In this document: one piece after another, positions 31,261 through 42,452 of the stretch | Layout: each line of letters begins with the position of its first letter | Position numbering within the stretch: position 1 is the stretch's first letter | Source: Blepharisma japonicum | Lineage: Eukaryota > Ciliophora > Heterotrichea > Heterotrichida > Blepharismidae | Assembly (NCBI GenBank): GCA_949751835.1 | Contig: CATKHK010000007.1 | Coordinates: 1-64,000, forward strand | DNA length: 64,000 nucleotides | Direction of reading: 5' to 3' | Made by a program: the position numbers and the translations under genes | The notes under the pieces: model-generated | What the model was told of the DNA's origin: nothing | Seen by the model: only the letters and a program-made list of their open reading frames with translations | Database searches by the model: none

Positions 31261-32658
31261 TTATTGAATTTTAGTCTTTCTTGCTTTTCTATGTAACCCT
31301 GTCACTTTAAAGAAAAGCCATCCTACACTCAATGTTAAAAGTGGCCAGAAATAAATAGCTTGCAAGAAAGAATACACTAACCAGAAATCGAGCAGCACAA
31401 AAATGATCCCCAAGCAGTTTCCGATTTGCCATTGAACACTCCAGGCAACCCACTTAAGGGCATCTTTGAATGGTAAAAAGCTCCAGTTTGACGAGTAAAC
31501 CATCTTGCTAATTTCGGAATGAATAGAAAACCAGAAAAACATAATATAATATGAAGGGTAGAAGCCATGCCAGAACCCAGAAATTACGAAACTGGAATGT
31601 TGTGCAAAGCTTCTTCGTTTTGCTGATGGGTTTGGAGATTCAAAGATGATTCTGCTATAAATATATCTTCTAATCCAGATGGAAACTGGAACATTCCAAT
31701 TGTCAATCATTTCTTTAGCAGTCCACGCAAACTCAGCTTTTTCATATACTATTGAAACACCTCGGCTCCATGAGTCATTTCCAGCCTTATCTTTTCCAGC
31801 ATAACCAAGTCCTGAGGCAGTCATTCCTGCTTCAGTGAATTTCCATCCTGTTGTGTATCGGATTTTACATACAACCATTGCCATATTGAAGTAAAAAACT
31901 CTGTATAGAAATGAATATTCGTAAAATTCTGGGCTTCCACAAAGCTGGTAAGGGAAATAGTGATCGCCTAGTAGCAACAATACCATAAAGATTAAGGACT
32001 TTCCTAAGACCATTAATGCAGGTTTAACGGTGCTTGGCGATTTTTCGTATTCCCCTACTTCTCTTACATATCTTAAATACTCCATAAATTCAAAAGGTGG
32101 GCCGATTATAAAACCTGCATAAAAGCATAAGTAGCTGTAATATTCTAACAAGCTTGGCAATACGTCAACAATTAATGTCTTTTGCTCAGGAGGAACTTTT
32201 TCTGGCTTTTTCTTCATTGTAAGTCCATCTTGGTAACAAAAAGCGAGTGATGAAAGCTTGCAAGTTAACATCATTTGAAGGCCTGATGCATCCATTTTCC
32301 ATCCCATCCAATCTGTTACCATCCTATATATGTGAACATAAGATAAAAATCCAAGACTGAAGACAAAAACTGGCAGGGCTACTTTTTCTCTTGGAATGAG
32401 CATAAGCATTAAGTATACAACTGAGGAAGAAAAAGCGAAATTCACAAGCCCTTCTAATCCGAATTGGAATACCCCAAATAGGAGCCCAAATGTAATGGAA
32501 TAGATATGCCTTTTTCTAGCTCCGTGCACGTATTTGTGTTGAATTATGCCGAGGAGCACAGACATTAAGAAACAAGTAAGAAGTTTAGCTTGGTCAGCAG
32601 GGACACCAACTATGCTTCCAATAGCTTCATACTTGCTTTCAATCCAGCTGCAAGCCAT
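31261..32658 (-). CDS. MBOAT lysophospholipid acyltransferase
   Basis: A 465-aa multi-pass membrane protein with many hydrophobic helices. It has the two hallmark regions of membrane-bound O-acyltransferases: WNVPVSIWIRRYIYSR with the conserved Asn region, and SGFWHGFYPSYYIMFFWF containing the presumed catalytic His. The upstream CFYAGFIIGPPFEFMEYLRY segment matches the LPCAT3/MBOAT1/2/5 branch (G..GP.F....Y). Those enzymes re-acylate lysophospholipids with acyl-CoA in the ER (Lands cycle). The C-terminus ends in a basic tail (HRKARKTKIQ) without a clear KKXX. Length fits the family. Exact head-group preference cannot be read from the sequence. Confidence 0.9.
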   Translation of the reverse strand: MACSWIESKYEAIGSIVGVPADQAKLLTCFLMSVLLGIIQHKYVHGARKRHIYSITFGLLFGVFQFGLEGLVNFAFSSSVVYLMLMLIPREKVALPVFVFSLGFLSYVHIYRMVTDWMGWKMDASGLQMMLTCKLSSLAFCYQDGLTMKKKPEKVPPEQKTLIVDVLPSLLEYYSYLCFYAGFIIGPPFEFMEYLRYVREVGEYEKSPSTVKPALMVLGKSLIFMVLLLLGDHYFPYQLCGSPEFYEYSFLYRVFYFNMAMVVCKIRYTTGWKFTEAGMTASGLGYAGKDKAGNDSWSRGVSIVYEKAEFAWTAKEMIDNWNVPVSIWIRRYIYSRIIFESPNPSAKRRSFAQHSSFVISGFWHGFYPSYYIMFFWFSIHSEISKMVYSSNWSFLPFKDALKWVAWSVQWQIGNCLGIIFVLLDFWLVYSFLQAIYFWPLLTLSVGWLFFKVTGLHRKARKTKIQ

Positions 32659-32863
32659 TTATTAAGAAAAATAATGATCTGTGGCAGATTAAAGCTTATT
32701 CTTAATAAAGTATTATTTATTTATAATTAACTTATAAAGCCAAAATAGTTAAAGCTTAAAATATTTTATTAAAAAATTTTCTTAAATATCACAGTAGCAT
32801 GAGAATTAAAAATGCTTATTTTTGGGATTATTTTTAAAATCTCCATAATACATTGATATTTAT

Positions 32864-35557
32864 TTAAGACTTAGGAACTTCAACATAACCCAGCATATCT
32901 ACAATTCCTGCAAAACTAGGTCTTTTATTAGGATCTGTCCTCCAGCACAAACTCATAAGTCTTTTCAGCTCTTTTGGGCAGCTTGGCGGGATATGCTCCA
33001 TATCAGGCCTTGCATGCTTATTTAACACCTTTTCTTTTATATCATTATGAGATAGCCCACTATAAGGAACTTCTCTAGTAATGATTTCATACATGACAAT
33101 TGCATAAGAATACACGTCAGCCTTATAAGAATAATCAGACTGACTTAAGACTTCAGGCGCCATCCAATGGCACGTCCCAAGTTTTCCTGTCATTAATCCT
33201 TCTGCTCTGCATTCTTTTGATAGTCCAAAATCCCCCACTTTTACCAATATAGAATCGGTAGGTCTATGCACAAGGGCTGATAAAAATAAATTTAAAGATT
33301 TGAGGTCTCTGTGGATAAAATTATTTGCGTGGAGAAAATTCATGCCGACTGCGACGTCTTTTAGCATTTTAAGCTTTTGCTCCCAGGATATGAAGATATC
33401 TTTTCGCTTGTGTAGGAGGTGGAATAAATCGCCGCCTTGGCAGTATTCAGTGATTACGCTAAGGGGTTCACCTATATAAGCACCCATAAATAAGACTAAA
33501 TTGGGGTGTCGGAGTTTTATGAGAAGGTTTACTTCTCTGCCGAATTCTTTTAAGCTTTGTTTCTCTATTTTTTTTAGCTTTTTTATTGCCACAAAAGTTT
33601 TTTGATACAGCCCAAGCCACACCTCACTGCTGCTTCCATTCCCAATTTGCCTCATCTGTCTTACATCTTTTATATCAATTTGCCATGAACTGAACTGTTC
33701 ACTTAGCCTTTGAGTAAACTTTTCTACATTTGCATCAGACAAATCAATTAAATCACACTCATTAGAGGTCGTCAAATGATTATCCTTAGCAGTCGAATAG
33801 TGGGTATGGATTTCTTGAAGATTAACTGCTGTAAACCCTAGCCCTGGGCAGTCTTCAATTTCATCTTCTTCTGAAGAGCTTGATGAGCTTGAATCTGAGT
33901 CATTTTCTGACATCTGTAAATTAGGCTGGCTTAAAACAGTCTTCATCTGATGAATTTTTTTGTCTTCTATTGAATCCTCAATTAAAATTTCTGGGATTGG
34001 GATTTCGATTTTATTGATTGGAATTTCTATGTTGTCGACCTCAAATAAAGTTTTGGCTTGATGGTAGGTTTTTAAGTAGTCTGGTAGAACTGTATCAAGC
34101 TCTCTTAATTTTTCGGCACAGCAGCTGATAATTTCTAATAATCTTTTTTGCTCATCTATTAAGGTAAGTCTTATAGACTTGCAGATAGCTTCAAGATGAG
34201 ACTTTACTGTTATCATTTCGTGGATTTTTAAAAGAGATGACCAATAGTTTAAAAGATCTTCTACAAGTAGCGCATCATTGAATTGGAAATTTTCTTTATT
34301 AATCACAAATCTTCCATTAAAATTTGAAATATTGGCTCGGGTTAAGTAGTATTTCTGCTTTATGGCTGCCGAAAAAGCATTAGTAACTCTTCTGAAAAAT
34401 TCAGATAAAAGGGGATGTCCTGGTCGCACTGAGCAAAAGGACTCAATATAATGTAACACTTCAACTACTCCCGGAGTTGCCTGGAAAACATATAAAGGCC
34501 CTTCAATAAGGTACAAAAATAATAATAAACAGGCTTTAAGCCTCACTTGGGGGTTATGCAGGTTCTGTAGTCTTAGCATTTCAGTATAAAATTTCGAGAT
34601 TTTCTGTGGTTTTGCCCATACTTTTGCAACAAGTTTTTTAGTAAAAATTTCTTTCAGTGGCAAAGAGTTGTTAGGGCATGCTTTTTGGACGAGTCCATAT
34701 GTGGAATTTCCTGATTTTAGCCTAGAAAAAGGAGAAATTCTTGGAAAGCAAGAAACAAAACAAGACTGATTTTCCATGAGGTTTTGCTGCTCATCTAGCT
34801 TTTCTAAGACAGATAATATATCTGCTCTAACAATTGGATTAGGATGAAGCATCATTTTTAGCAAATCTTTTACTTTCTGAGGCACTTCTTTTGGCAATTT
34901 TAGCTGGAATGTGTTTTTTTCTTGGTTGTTGTCGAATGGAGTATTTTCGAATAAAATAAAATAAAATATCATTCCTAATCCTCATATGTCTGTTTTAGTA
35001 TCAGCTGAATGATTATTCTCCCCATTACATTCTGGTGCTAACCATTTGTCACTACTAATTTGAAGTAGATCAGTGTTGGAAAATGGCATATCAAGTGGAA
35101 TCAATTTCGGTGACTGCTCAGTCGCATATTCAAGCCCAGATATTTTATAAATATCTCCCTGGCATTGAATACTAGTAGGAGACAGATTCCTGTGAACAAT
35201 AGGAGGGTCATGCAGATGCATATGCTTAAGACCCAAAGCAATCTGATACAGTGTTTTTAAAGGATCCTGAACTCTGTTTGTCTGTAAAGTCCCATTCGCA
35301 CAGTACTCGTACATAAGAAAATAAGAGCCTTCTGAACTGCTTGCACTATGTAAAGTGATAATATTTTGGTGAGGATTAAGCTCTCTTAATAAGCGGATTT
35401 CTTTCTTAATTTGCTTAATACGTTGAGGAGTGGGGTTTTTGATATGCTTTAATAAATAAAAAAAGCCTGAATTCTTATCTTGTGCTTTATACTCTTCTGA
35501 AGATATTTGTTTAACCAGCGAAATGGTTCTTCCTTGGACATTCACTTGGGTTTCCAT
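32864..35557 (-). CDS. pseudokinase plus TKL protein kinase fusion
   Basis: 897 aa, read through one TGA (34979-34981) that encodes the Trp of DIWGLG. Residues 1-270 form a kinase fold (IIVH-like segment PIVHRNLSP, KWLAPEC, DIWGLGMIFYFILF) in which HRD is HRN and DFG is replaced by SGLEYA, so this N-terminal domain is probably inactive. A helical middle follows (about 270-560), then an acidic Ser run (DSDSSSSSSSEEDE). About residues 632-890 are a full kinase: GNGSSSEVWLG loop, VAIKKL lysine, FIHRDLKSLNLF, KVGDFGLS, GTCHWMAPEVL. IHRDLKSLN and GTCHWMAPE indicate a tyrosine-kinase-like (TKL/MLK-type) Ser/Thr kinase. The pseudokinase may regulate the active one in cis. Confidence 0.88.
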
Positions 35558-35775
35558 AAATTATTAACAATTTTTTATTAATTTCTTTGCAGTGATTTTG
35601 AATTTATGGCTATCAAGCTCATTCTTAGCGACATTTTTGAGTTTAGTTGAAATATAGTCCAACAGTGATTGTTTATGAACTATTCAGAAATTTTTTAATT
35701 TAATGTATAAAGATTGAAATGAAGGAAAAAATAGTTCTAAATAAGAAGTTTCTAATAATAAAGCATTATTTAAAT

Positions 35776-38700
35776 ATGCAATTTGATACAGATAAACAAC
35801 TTCGAGGTTATCAAGATGACCCATACCGCCAAAGAAGTATCTCAAGGCAATCCCAAGAACCACAAAATCAAGAAGATTTCTTCAAACAATTCGAAAATTA
35901 CAAATCAAATATAGAAAATCCCGGGATCAATCCCCAAATGAACTTCCAAAAAGGCCCCACTAATGACTTTAATGCATTTCCATCAGGCAAAAAAGAGCAA
36001 CTCTTTGCAAATCCAAATATAAATGCAAATAATTTGGCAAACCCTACAACAGAAACAGAAAGAGATAGAAGACTTCGATTAAGATCTGAAGAACGCAAGC
36101 GTAGAAATACAGGCCAAGCTGCCAGTGTATATGAGCAGCCACAAATTCAAGAATCCCTTGACAAGCCTCCTGAAATGTGGGATTTTCAGCACCGACAAGC
36201 TGATTTGAAAATGCTCTATGAGGTGCAAAATACTGAAAATCCCAATAGAGGCTATCAAGAAGAAAAACCCCAGGCTTATGACCAGCCTTCTCCTGATATA
36301 AAAGCAAAGGCTGCATCTATCCCAAACAATACAAATTCTGATGAATCTGCATCATTAAAATACCAAAAACAACAGCAATATAAAGCATATTTAGATGAAC
36401 AAGTTTCAAATACCCAAAATAAAGGTAGAGCTTTGTCTCAACAAAGAGTTGAAACAGGGGCCACTGTTGATAATTATAATGATGCTAAAGAACAAGAAGC
36501 AAGGAAAAAAAGACAATATGCATTAGAACTCCAAGCACAAATTGAGCAAAAAAATAAAGCAGTGGTGAGCCAAGAAATTAGAGAAGATGTAGGACTAATT
36601 CAAAATTCAGCTGATCTGGAAAGGGAAAAAAAGAGAAGATATGCACAAGAGCTGCAGGCACAGATACAGGCACAAGCACAAGCGAAAAATAATCAGAAAA
36701 GAAATTTTTCAGATGAAAATAATTATGATATAAATTTGCCAGGAAATTCTCAGCAGGATGCAGAACGAGAGCGAAAGAAAAGATATGCCCAAGAGCTCCA
36801 AGCCCAAATTCAGGCCAAAGAAGCCCAAAAAGGCTATCGACGATCAACTACTCAAGACTCCTCCACTAGAAATTCCCAGGAGCAAGAATTTATGCCTCAA
36901 CAAACCCCACAAGATATTGAAAGGGAAAGGAAAAAACAATACGCTCAAGAACTTCAGGCACAAATTCAAGCCAAGCAAAATAAGAACACTGAAAAAAAGT
37001 ATGAAAATTACACCCATGATGCATTGCCACCTAAAGGAAATGACGAAGCTGCATTAAAGAAAAAATTATACGCACAGGAATTACAAGCACAAATAATGGC
37101 CAAACAAGCTTTACAAGGAGATAAAAATAAGCGGTCATCATCAATGGAAAGACCTAGCAGTGAGCTTTATTACCAGCAGAGACAAGACATTTATCAACCT
37201 AGACAAGAAAATTTATATCAAGCTAGACAAGAAAGTCCATACCAACAAAGGCAAGATAATTTATATCAGCCAAGGCTAGAAAATGTGTATCAGCCAAGGC
37301 AAGAAAATATGTATCAGCCAAGAGATGAACAGTTTTCTTCATTTGACCAAAGATCATTTAACCCTGACTATGAAAAAATGAACCCAGAACAATTCCAATC
37401 CTTCCAGCCATCCTATGACAAGCCACCTGAAAGGTTTCAGTCCTTATCAACCCAGCCTGACTATCCTCCCTATCAGCCTCCTCAAATAAACCCTCCTCAG
37501 AGCTACAACCCTCAGCAAGAAGTTCCTTTTACAAGAGAAAATTCAATCACAAAGCAGAATGCCCCACCTCAAGATCGAGAAAAAATCAATAGATACCGTC
37601 AAGAGCTAGAAATCCAAATAGAAGAAGCCAAAAAACGCAAAGAAGAAGAAAAAAGAAAACAAAAAGAAGACGATGAAAGACATGAAAAAAAGTTTTTTAT
37701 GGAGGTTCCTAATGAAAATAAGCCGTTAATTATGAAAAAAGTCGACCCAAATAGACCAAGTGAAGACCACCCACAGGCTCAAAGATATCAAGAATTGATG
37801 GAAAAAGCGAAAATCCAAAAGGAAAATTCAGAAGAATTTCCTGAGGTGAAGCAGAATTATAAATTTCAAGAAGATTCAAAAGCTGATTTTAATAGGCCGT
37901 CGAAGATAGCAGAGCCGTCAACTATTGATAGTTCTTTTCCACCTACTAAACCAAATTATAAATTCCAGCAAAAACAAGAAGAATTCAGCCAAGGGGCTGC
38001 AAATTTCCCTCCAGCAAATCCACAGTTAAATTTCCCTCAGGCAAGCCCACAGCTAAATTTCCCCCCAAACCCACAATTTAACTTCCCAGATACCCAATTG
38101 CAATCCCCTGGGAATTTTCAAAAAAATCCTCCATATGACCCTCGTAATGCTTATTTAAAAGAAATGCAAGATATTCGAATGGAAAGAGAAAAAGCAAGAG
38201 ATCAAATGTTGGAAATGAGAGAAATGATGCTAAAAGAAAGAGAAAAGCAGCTAGAAAGCATGCTGCTTATGCTGAAAATCCAGCCTCCAATGTATGGATT
38301 TCCACCACAGCAGACAAGACCTGTAAGTTATGGGTCAAATATGCAGATGGAGGCTAATGAATTTCCTCAATATAATTTGCCAAATCCTCAATTCCCTCCT
38401 GGCAGTAGGCAGTATAATAATAACCCATCCCCATTGATGACAGAAACTTCTAATCCTTATGAAATTCCTCAGCCAAATACAAACTTTAATCAAAAACCTT
38501 ATGATTTAGCTTCCCCACCTGCAAACTATTCTCAGCCAAATACAAACTTTAACCAAAAGCCTTATGACTTAGGCTCTCCACCTGCTAATTATTCACAGCC
38601 TTATGACTTTTCTGCACCAAAAATTAACAAAGATGTAAAGCAAGGCTTATTTGGGCAGCCTCAAAATGCAAATTTAGTGGATTTGCAGGGTGAACAAAGA

Positions 38701-39768
38701 GTTAAACAGCCTGGCTATGCTGATTTATTAACAGCGAGTCCTCAATCAGAAGAATTATTTGAAAAATCTCTTATGAGCTCCCAAAAATGGGTCGACCCTC
38801 ACTTAATGAAATGAGGAGAAGTCAAAATTGCAGACAGCACACAAGTTCCCATTGAAAATCCTTCCCCAGAGCGAAAAAAGTGGGGCTCTCCTAAGAAAAA
38901 CCTTGACGTCGAAGTAAAAAACTGCGAAACCTTTAAAGCTGACTCACAAGATACCCCAAAGTTCCAGCTGAAAACAATTCCAGAAGAAAATCCATCTTTA
39001 TTCCAAGCAAACGAAGTTGATGAACACATAGAAGAAGAAATAAATGAAATTTACCCTACACAAGAAGACGAAGAAAACGAAAATTTAGTTGAAAACCCAT
39101 CGTCAGACAGCCACAAAGAAATCATCCTTTCTCAGCCAAAATACGAAGAAAGCGCTGAGCTACAGATCGCACCTGATAGCTTACGAGGGTCTGAAGATTC
39201 TATTAATATGCAGTCTGCCTCTATTGGCAGCAATTATTCACAAGAAGTTAAAACAACACCAAAAGTAGAAATTGCATTTAATTTTAAAGAGCCTGCAGAA
39301 GAGACTTCTACTGATATAATTAATAATTTTTTACAAGGCCAAAAACAAAGGCAGGCTGTTGGGAAATCTGAAGGGCCTAAGAGGAGTCTTGCAATAAGCA
39401 GGTTAGATGAAGCGAGGATGTATGCGAAACAGCATAAGGCAAAGGATGTTTTTGAAGAGCTTGATACAAAGCTAATGGAAGAACTTTCTAAGCCGAAATT
39501 TACCCCAAAATATGAAGACTCGTTGGAAAAACCTGCAAAAGAGGTAGGGTTTACAGGAAAATTTACAAAAGTGGCACTAAATGAGCTGAGGAAACAGAAA
39601 TACCAAAATTCAATTGATAATATACTGCAGGATTCGAGGCCAAGCTCGAAAAGTTCAACACGACAAGCTGTTGATGACTTTTTAAGCAAGTTTGAAAAAG
39701 AAAGCTCGCCTCATAAAAGTTCAAGCCGCCAGTCAAGAAGATATGAAAATCAAGACCCAATCATTTAA
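35776..39768 (+). CDS. repeat-rich CSPP1/CCDC66-like cytoskeletal protein
   Basis: One frame to TAA at 39768, read through TGA-Trp at 38812-38814. Start chosen at Met 35776 (MQFDTDKQLRGYQ); a Met at 35719 would add 19 hydrophobic residues (1349 aa in total). The N-terminal third holds at least five copies of a ~40-residue unit with the core KRYAQELQAQI, plus a sixth variant NRYRQELEIQIEEAKKRKEEE. YxxELxxQI motifs occur in the microtubule and ciliary-tip proteins CSPP1 and CCDC66 (recalled resemblance). The middle has ~10-residue repeats around YQPRQEN, then Pro/Gln/Asn-rich sequence with a duplicated block (NTNFNQKPYDL). The C-terminal 350 residues are charged and helical. Probably microtubule- or cilium-associated; this is inference. 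Confidence 0.8.
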
Positions 39769-40230
39769 TATTTTAAATTTATGCTATAGATAGTTCATTA
39801 TACTCTTTAATTAAATAATTTTTTATAAAACAAGTTTTTATATCGCAATCTCTTACTACTGACTGTTTATTTTAATCTTTAATGTCATATAATCTGCTCT
39901 AAATAGTATTAAAATTAAATTATATAGCAGTTTACTGCTCATATTTTGCAGATTGACATAATTATTTATCTTCTTTACCATTTGCAGCTTATGACATTTT
40001 CATTTAATTTATCTCTCAATAAAAGCCTATAATAGTTTTAGTAAATAATAGATCATAATATTCTTTATATGGCTTTAATTGTAATTTTTGCTACACTTAA
40101 ATTATTGATTTTTCCTATTGGTGAAAAATTGATAGCTTTACAAATTCTTCAAATAAAATCTTATTTATATGATTTTATTCTTCTCACCATAAAACTATTG
40201 CTGCATTTTCACTCCTTGTTATTAATAAAA
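39769..40230. other. intergenic, 5' flank of cNMP-binding gene 1
   Basis: About 460 AT-rich bases. The last ~60 bases before 40231 (AAACTATTGCTGCATTTTCA...TTAATAAAA) closely match those before the paralogous gene at 42453, so the promoter-proximal region was duplicated too. The frame is open upstream of 40231, but the paralogue has stops there, so I treat it as non-coding. Confidence 0.5.
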
Positions 40231-41970
40231 ATGATTGAGGCATTGAGGCGCCGAAATTCAGTCTCCCTTCATGTAGATGATGAAAACTTTTTAAAATTCA
40301 AAAGAAGAAACTCTTACGTTGGCCTTCTCAAAGACACAGAAGGCGACGAGTCATTAAGTCAGCTTGGTAGCAAAAATTTGTTCAAACTGATAAGAATGAT
40401 TTTAGGGCTAAAGCCCTCAGAGAGGACTCCTGAAATGATTGAAAAAGTTTATCATTGGACTAAAAACCTCAAATTTTTCCAAAAATTAAGAGAAGAAAAT
40501 TCAGAGGAAACTCATATAGCTTGTTGCAATTATCTTCAATATGAGTTTCATAATATAGGATCGCTTGTTATAAGGCAAGGCGATATAGGGACAAAATTTT
40601 ATATTATTTTAGATGGAAAAGTTAGTGTAATTAGAGAAAATGAAGGTGAAAAATCTGATGAAATGACTGAACTTGGATCTGGAGAGGCGTTTGGTGAAAG
40701 AGCATTAATGCTTGGAGTCCCTAGAGCTTGTAGTGTAAAATGTATCACAAATTGCAGCTTAGGTGTATTAGAGATTAGTGATTATAAGAAAATTCTTGAA
40801 TCATTTATGGAAGAAAAATATAGTTCGCTAATAGCTATGCTTCGAGAATTACCAATGTTCAAAAACAGATCCAGGCATTATTTGCAAAGGCTTACTTATC
40901 ATTTTAAGCCTAGAAAATATCAAAAAAAGCACTGCGTTTATAAAGAAGGAGATCCTGCTAATGAAGTATTTTTAATACAAAGTGGGGAGTTTAGTTTATC
41001 AAAAAAACTAAAAATATCTTTACAATCCTCAAAAGCCTTCCCAAAGTCTTCAAATTTAAAAAATAAACAAATTTCTAGAGACGCGCCAATTGTATCACTT
41101 GGGAAAGGATGTATGTTTGGAGAAGAAGAAATTTTGTCAGAGTCCGATAATAGATCGACCTCTTGTTTTTGTGTATCTGATGAAGGATTTGTTTTAGTCA
41201 TCAGTAAAGAAAATTTCCAAAAAAATATTTTAAAAAGTGAAGATGCTATTGAATTTTTAAAAAAACGAACGGAAAATAAGCTTGCCTCAAGACAAACAAC
41301 AATCGATCAAAATGTGCATTTACAGAAATTAAAATCAGGAATTATCCCTATTAAAGCCGATGAAACTCCTCCACCTCTTCTTCTCCCTCTTCCTCCAATA
41401 AAAGAATTACCGCCTCCGCTTACGATAAATACAAGTAGATCACAACTCTCAAAATTTCCAATGACTCCTAGAACCTTTTCTTTAATATCTCCGATTAACG
41501 ATCTATCTGGAAGTGAAAGTCCACGCAAATCTCTAGATGAAAAAGGCTCTCTTTCGCCATCAAAAAGTTTACGGCTTGAAATTCCTCCTCTTTTTCCTTC
41601 ATCTACTACACCAATGACGCCAAGCATAATTCCTGATTCAAGCCTATCTCCGCCAAAATTAGAAAAAAGCGAGTCGTTGCCAATATATAGCCATTCTCAC
41701 AGACAATCAATGATGCATCCTATAGAAGACTATATAAATAGTCCCAAAAAAAAGAAAGAGAGGCTGTATAAAATAAAAGAAATTGTAAATATCCATACCC
41801 ATATGATGAAAATAAAGAGTCTCAAAAGAGAACCATCAAAAGGATTATTTGTTAGGACCGATCGTGGAAAATTCCTAACCTCACCAGATTTTTTGGGAAT
41901 TGATAAAGAGTGTGAATCTCCTATGAAGATTGAAAAAAGTAAAATATCAAGAAAATCTTCTGTGCTTTAA
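40231..41970 (+). CDS. double cyclic-nucleotide-binding domain protein, copy 1
   Basis: 579 aa from Met 40231, chosen because the paralogue at 42453 starts at the matching Met (MIDSFVRRNTVS against MIEALRRRNSVS). Two CNB domains: the first (about residues 85-200) has GDIGTKFYIILDGKVSV and a good phosphate-binding cassette, FGERALMLGVPRA, with the Glu and Arg needed for cAMP/cGMP. The second (about 210-345) has EGDPANEVFLIQSGEF but a degenerate cassette (FGEEEILSESDNRS). No kinase or channel domain. The C-terminal 200 residues are Ser/Pro-rich with SP sites and low order. It is like a PKA regulatory-type or CNBD2-type protein. It lacks an obvious inhibitor sequence, so the partner is unknown. 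Confidence 0.85.
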   Translation: MIEALRRRNSVSLHVDDENFLKFKRRNSYVGLLKDTEGDESLSQLGSKNLFKLIRMILGLKPSERTPEMIEKVYHWTKNLKFFQKLREENSEETHIACCNYLQYEFHNIGSLVIRQGDIGTKFYIILDGKVSVIRENEGEKSDEMTELGSGEAFGERALMLGVPRACSVKCITNCSLGVLEISDYKKILESFMEEKYSSLIAMLRELPMFKNRSRHYLQRLTYHFKPRKYQKKHCVYKEGDPANEVFLIQSGEFSLSKKLKISLQSSKAFPKSSNLKNKQISRDAPIVSLGKGCMFGEEEILSESDNRSTSCFCVSDEGFVLVISKENFQKNILKSEDAIEFLKKRTENKLASRQTTIDQNVHLQKLKSGIIPIKADETPPPLLLPLPPIKELPPPLTINTSRSQLSKFPMTPRTFSLISPINDLSGSESPRKSLDEKGSLSPSKSLRLEIPPLFPSSTTPMTPSIIPDSSLSPPKLEKSESLPIYSHSHRQSMMHPIEDYINSPKKKKERLYKIKEIVNIHTHMMKIKSLKREPSKGLFVRTDRGKFLTSPDFLGIDKECESPMKIEKSKISRKSSVL

Positions 41971-42452
41971 TAAAATTATTTAAAGTTGTAATTAATTATT
42001 CATAGCATTTTATAAGTGATTTTATAAAATGAGAATAATTTTATTTGCAAACTCTGAATAATTCTTCAAATTACTTTTAGATAGAATTTGCAAAATATTT
42101 TAGCAATAATGAAATTTAGTATATTTTAACTATCAGTTTTACTGCTTAATTTTCTTCATTAAAATGGAATTTGGCTACTTATTTATGTTAAGCTATGCAA
42201 CCTATCAGATTTTCATTTAAATATCTTAATTAAAGGTTTTAGCCTTTTTTAACTAATAATATTGAATTTTTTGTGCGACTTTAGTCATTATGTAATTTTA
42301 TTCTTTAATTATTGAAATTTCCTATTAGTGATAATTTTCACCTTATAAATTTATCTCACTAGATTCTTTAAAGTTCGTAATTTATAATATGACTTTATTA
42401 TTTTTAACCATAAAACTATTACAGCAATTTCATTCCTTAATAATTAATAAAA
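41971..42452. other. intergenic between the two cNMP-binding genes
   Basis: About 480 AT-rich bases with stops in all frames. Its right end repeats the flank seen before 40231 (ACCATAAAACTATT...TTAATAAAA). Nothing else recognised. Confidence 0.45.

Noticed and set aside
35776-39768. Long open frames on the minus strand and alternate plus frames inside this gene
   Set aside because: They mirror the biased, repetitive codons of the real gene and show no domain.
40069-40230. An N-terminal hydrophobic extension of cNMP-binding gene 1
   Set aside because: The paralogue's matching upstream sequence contains stops, and similarity begins in earnest at the Met at 40231.
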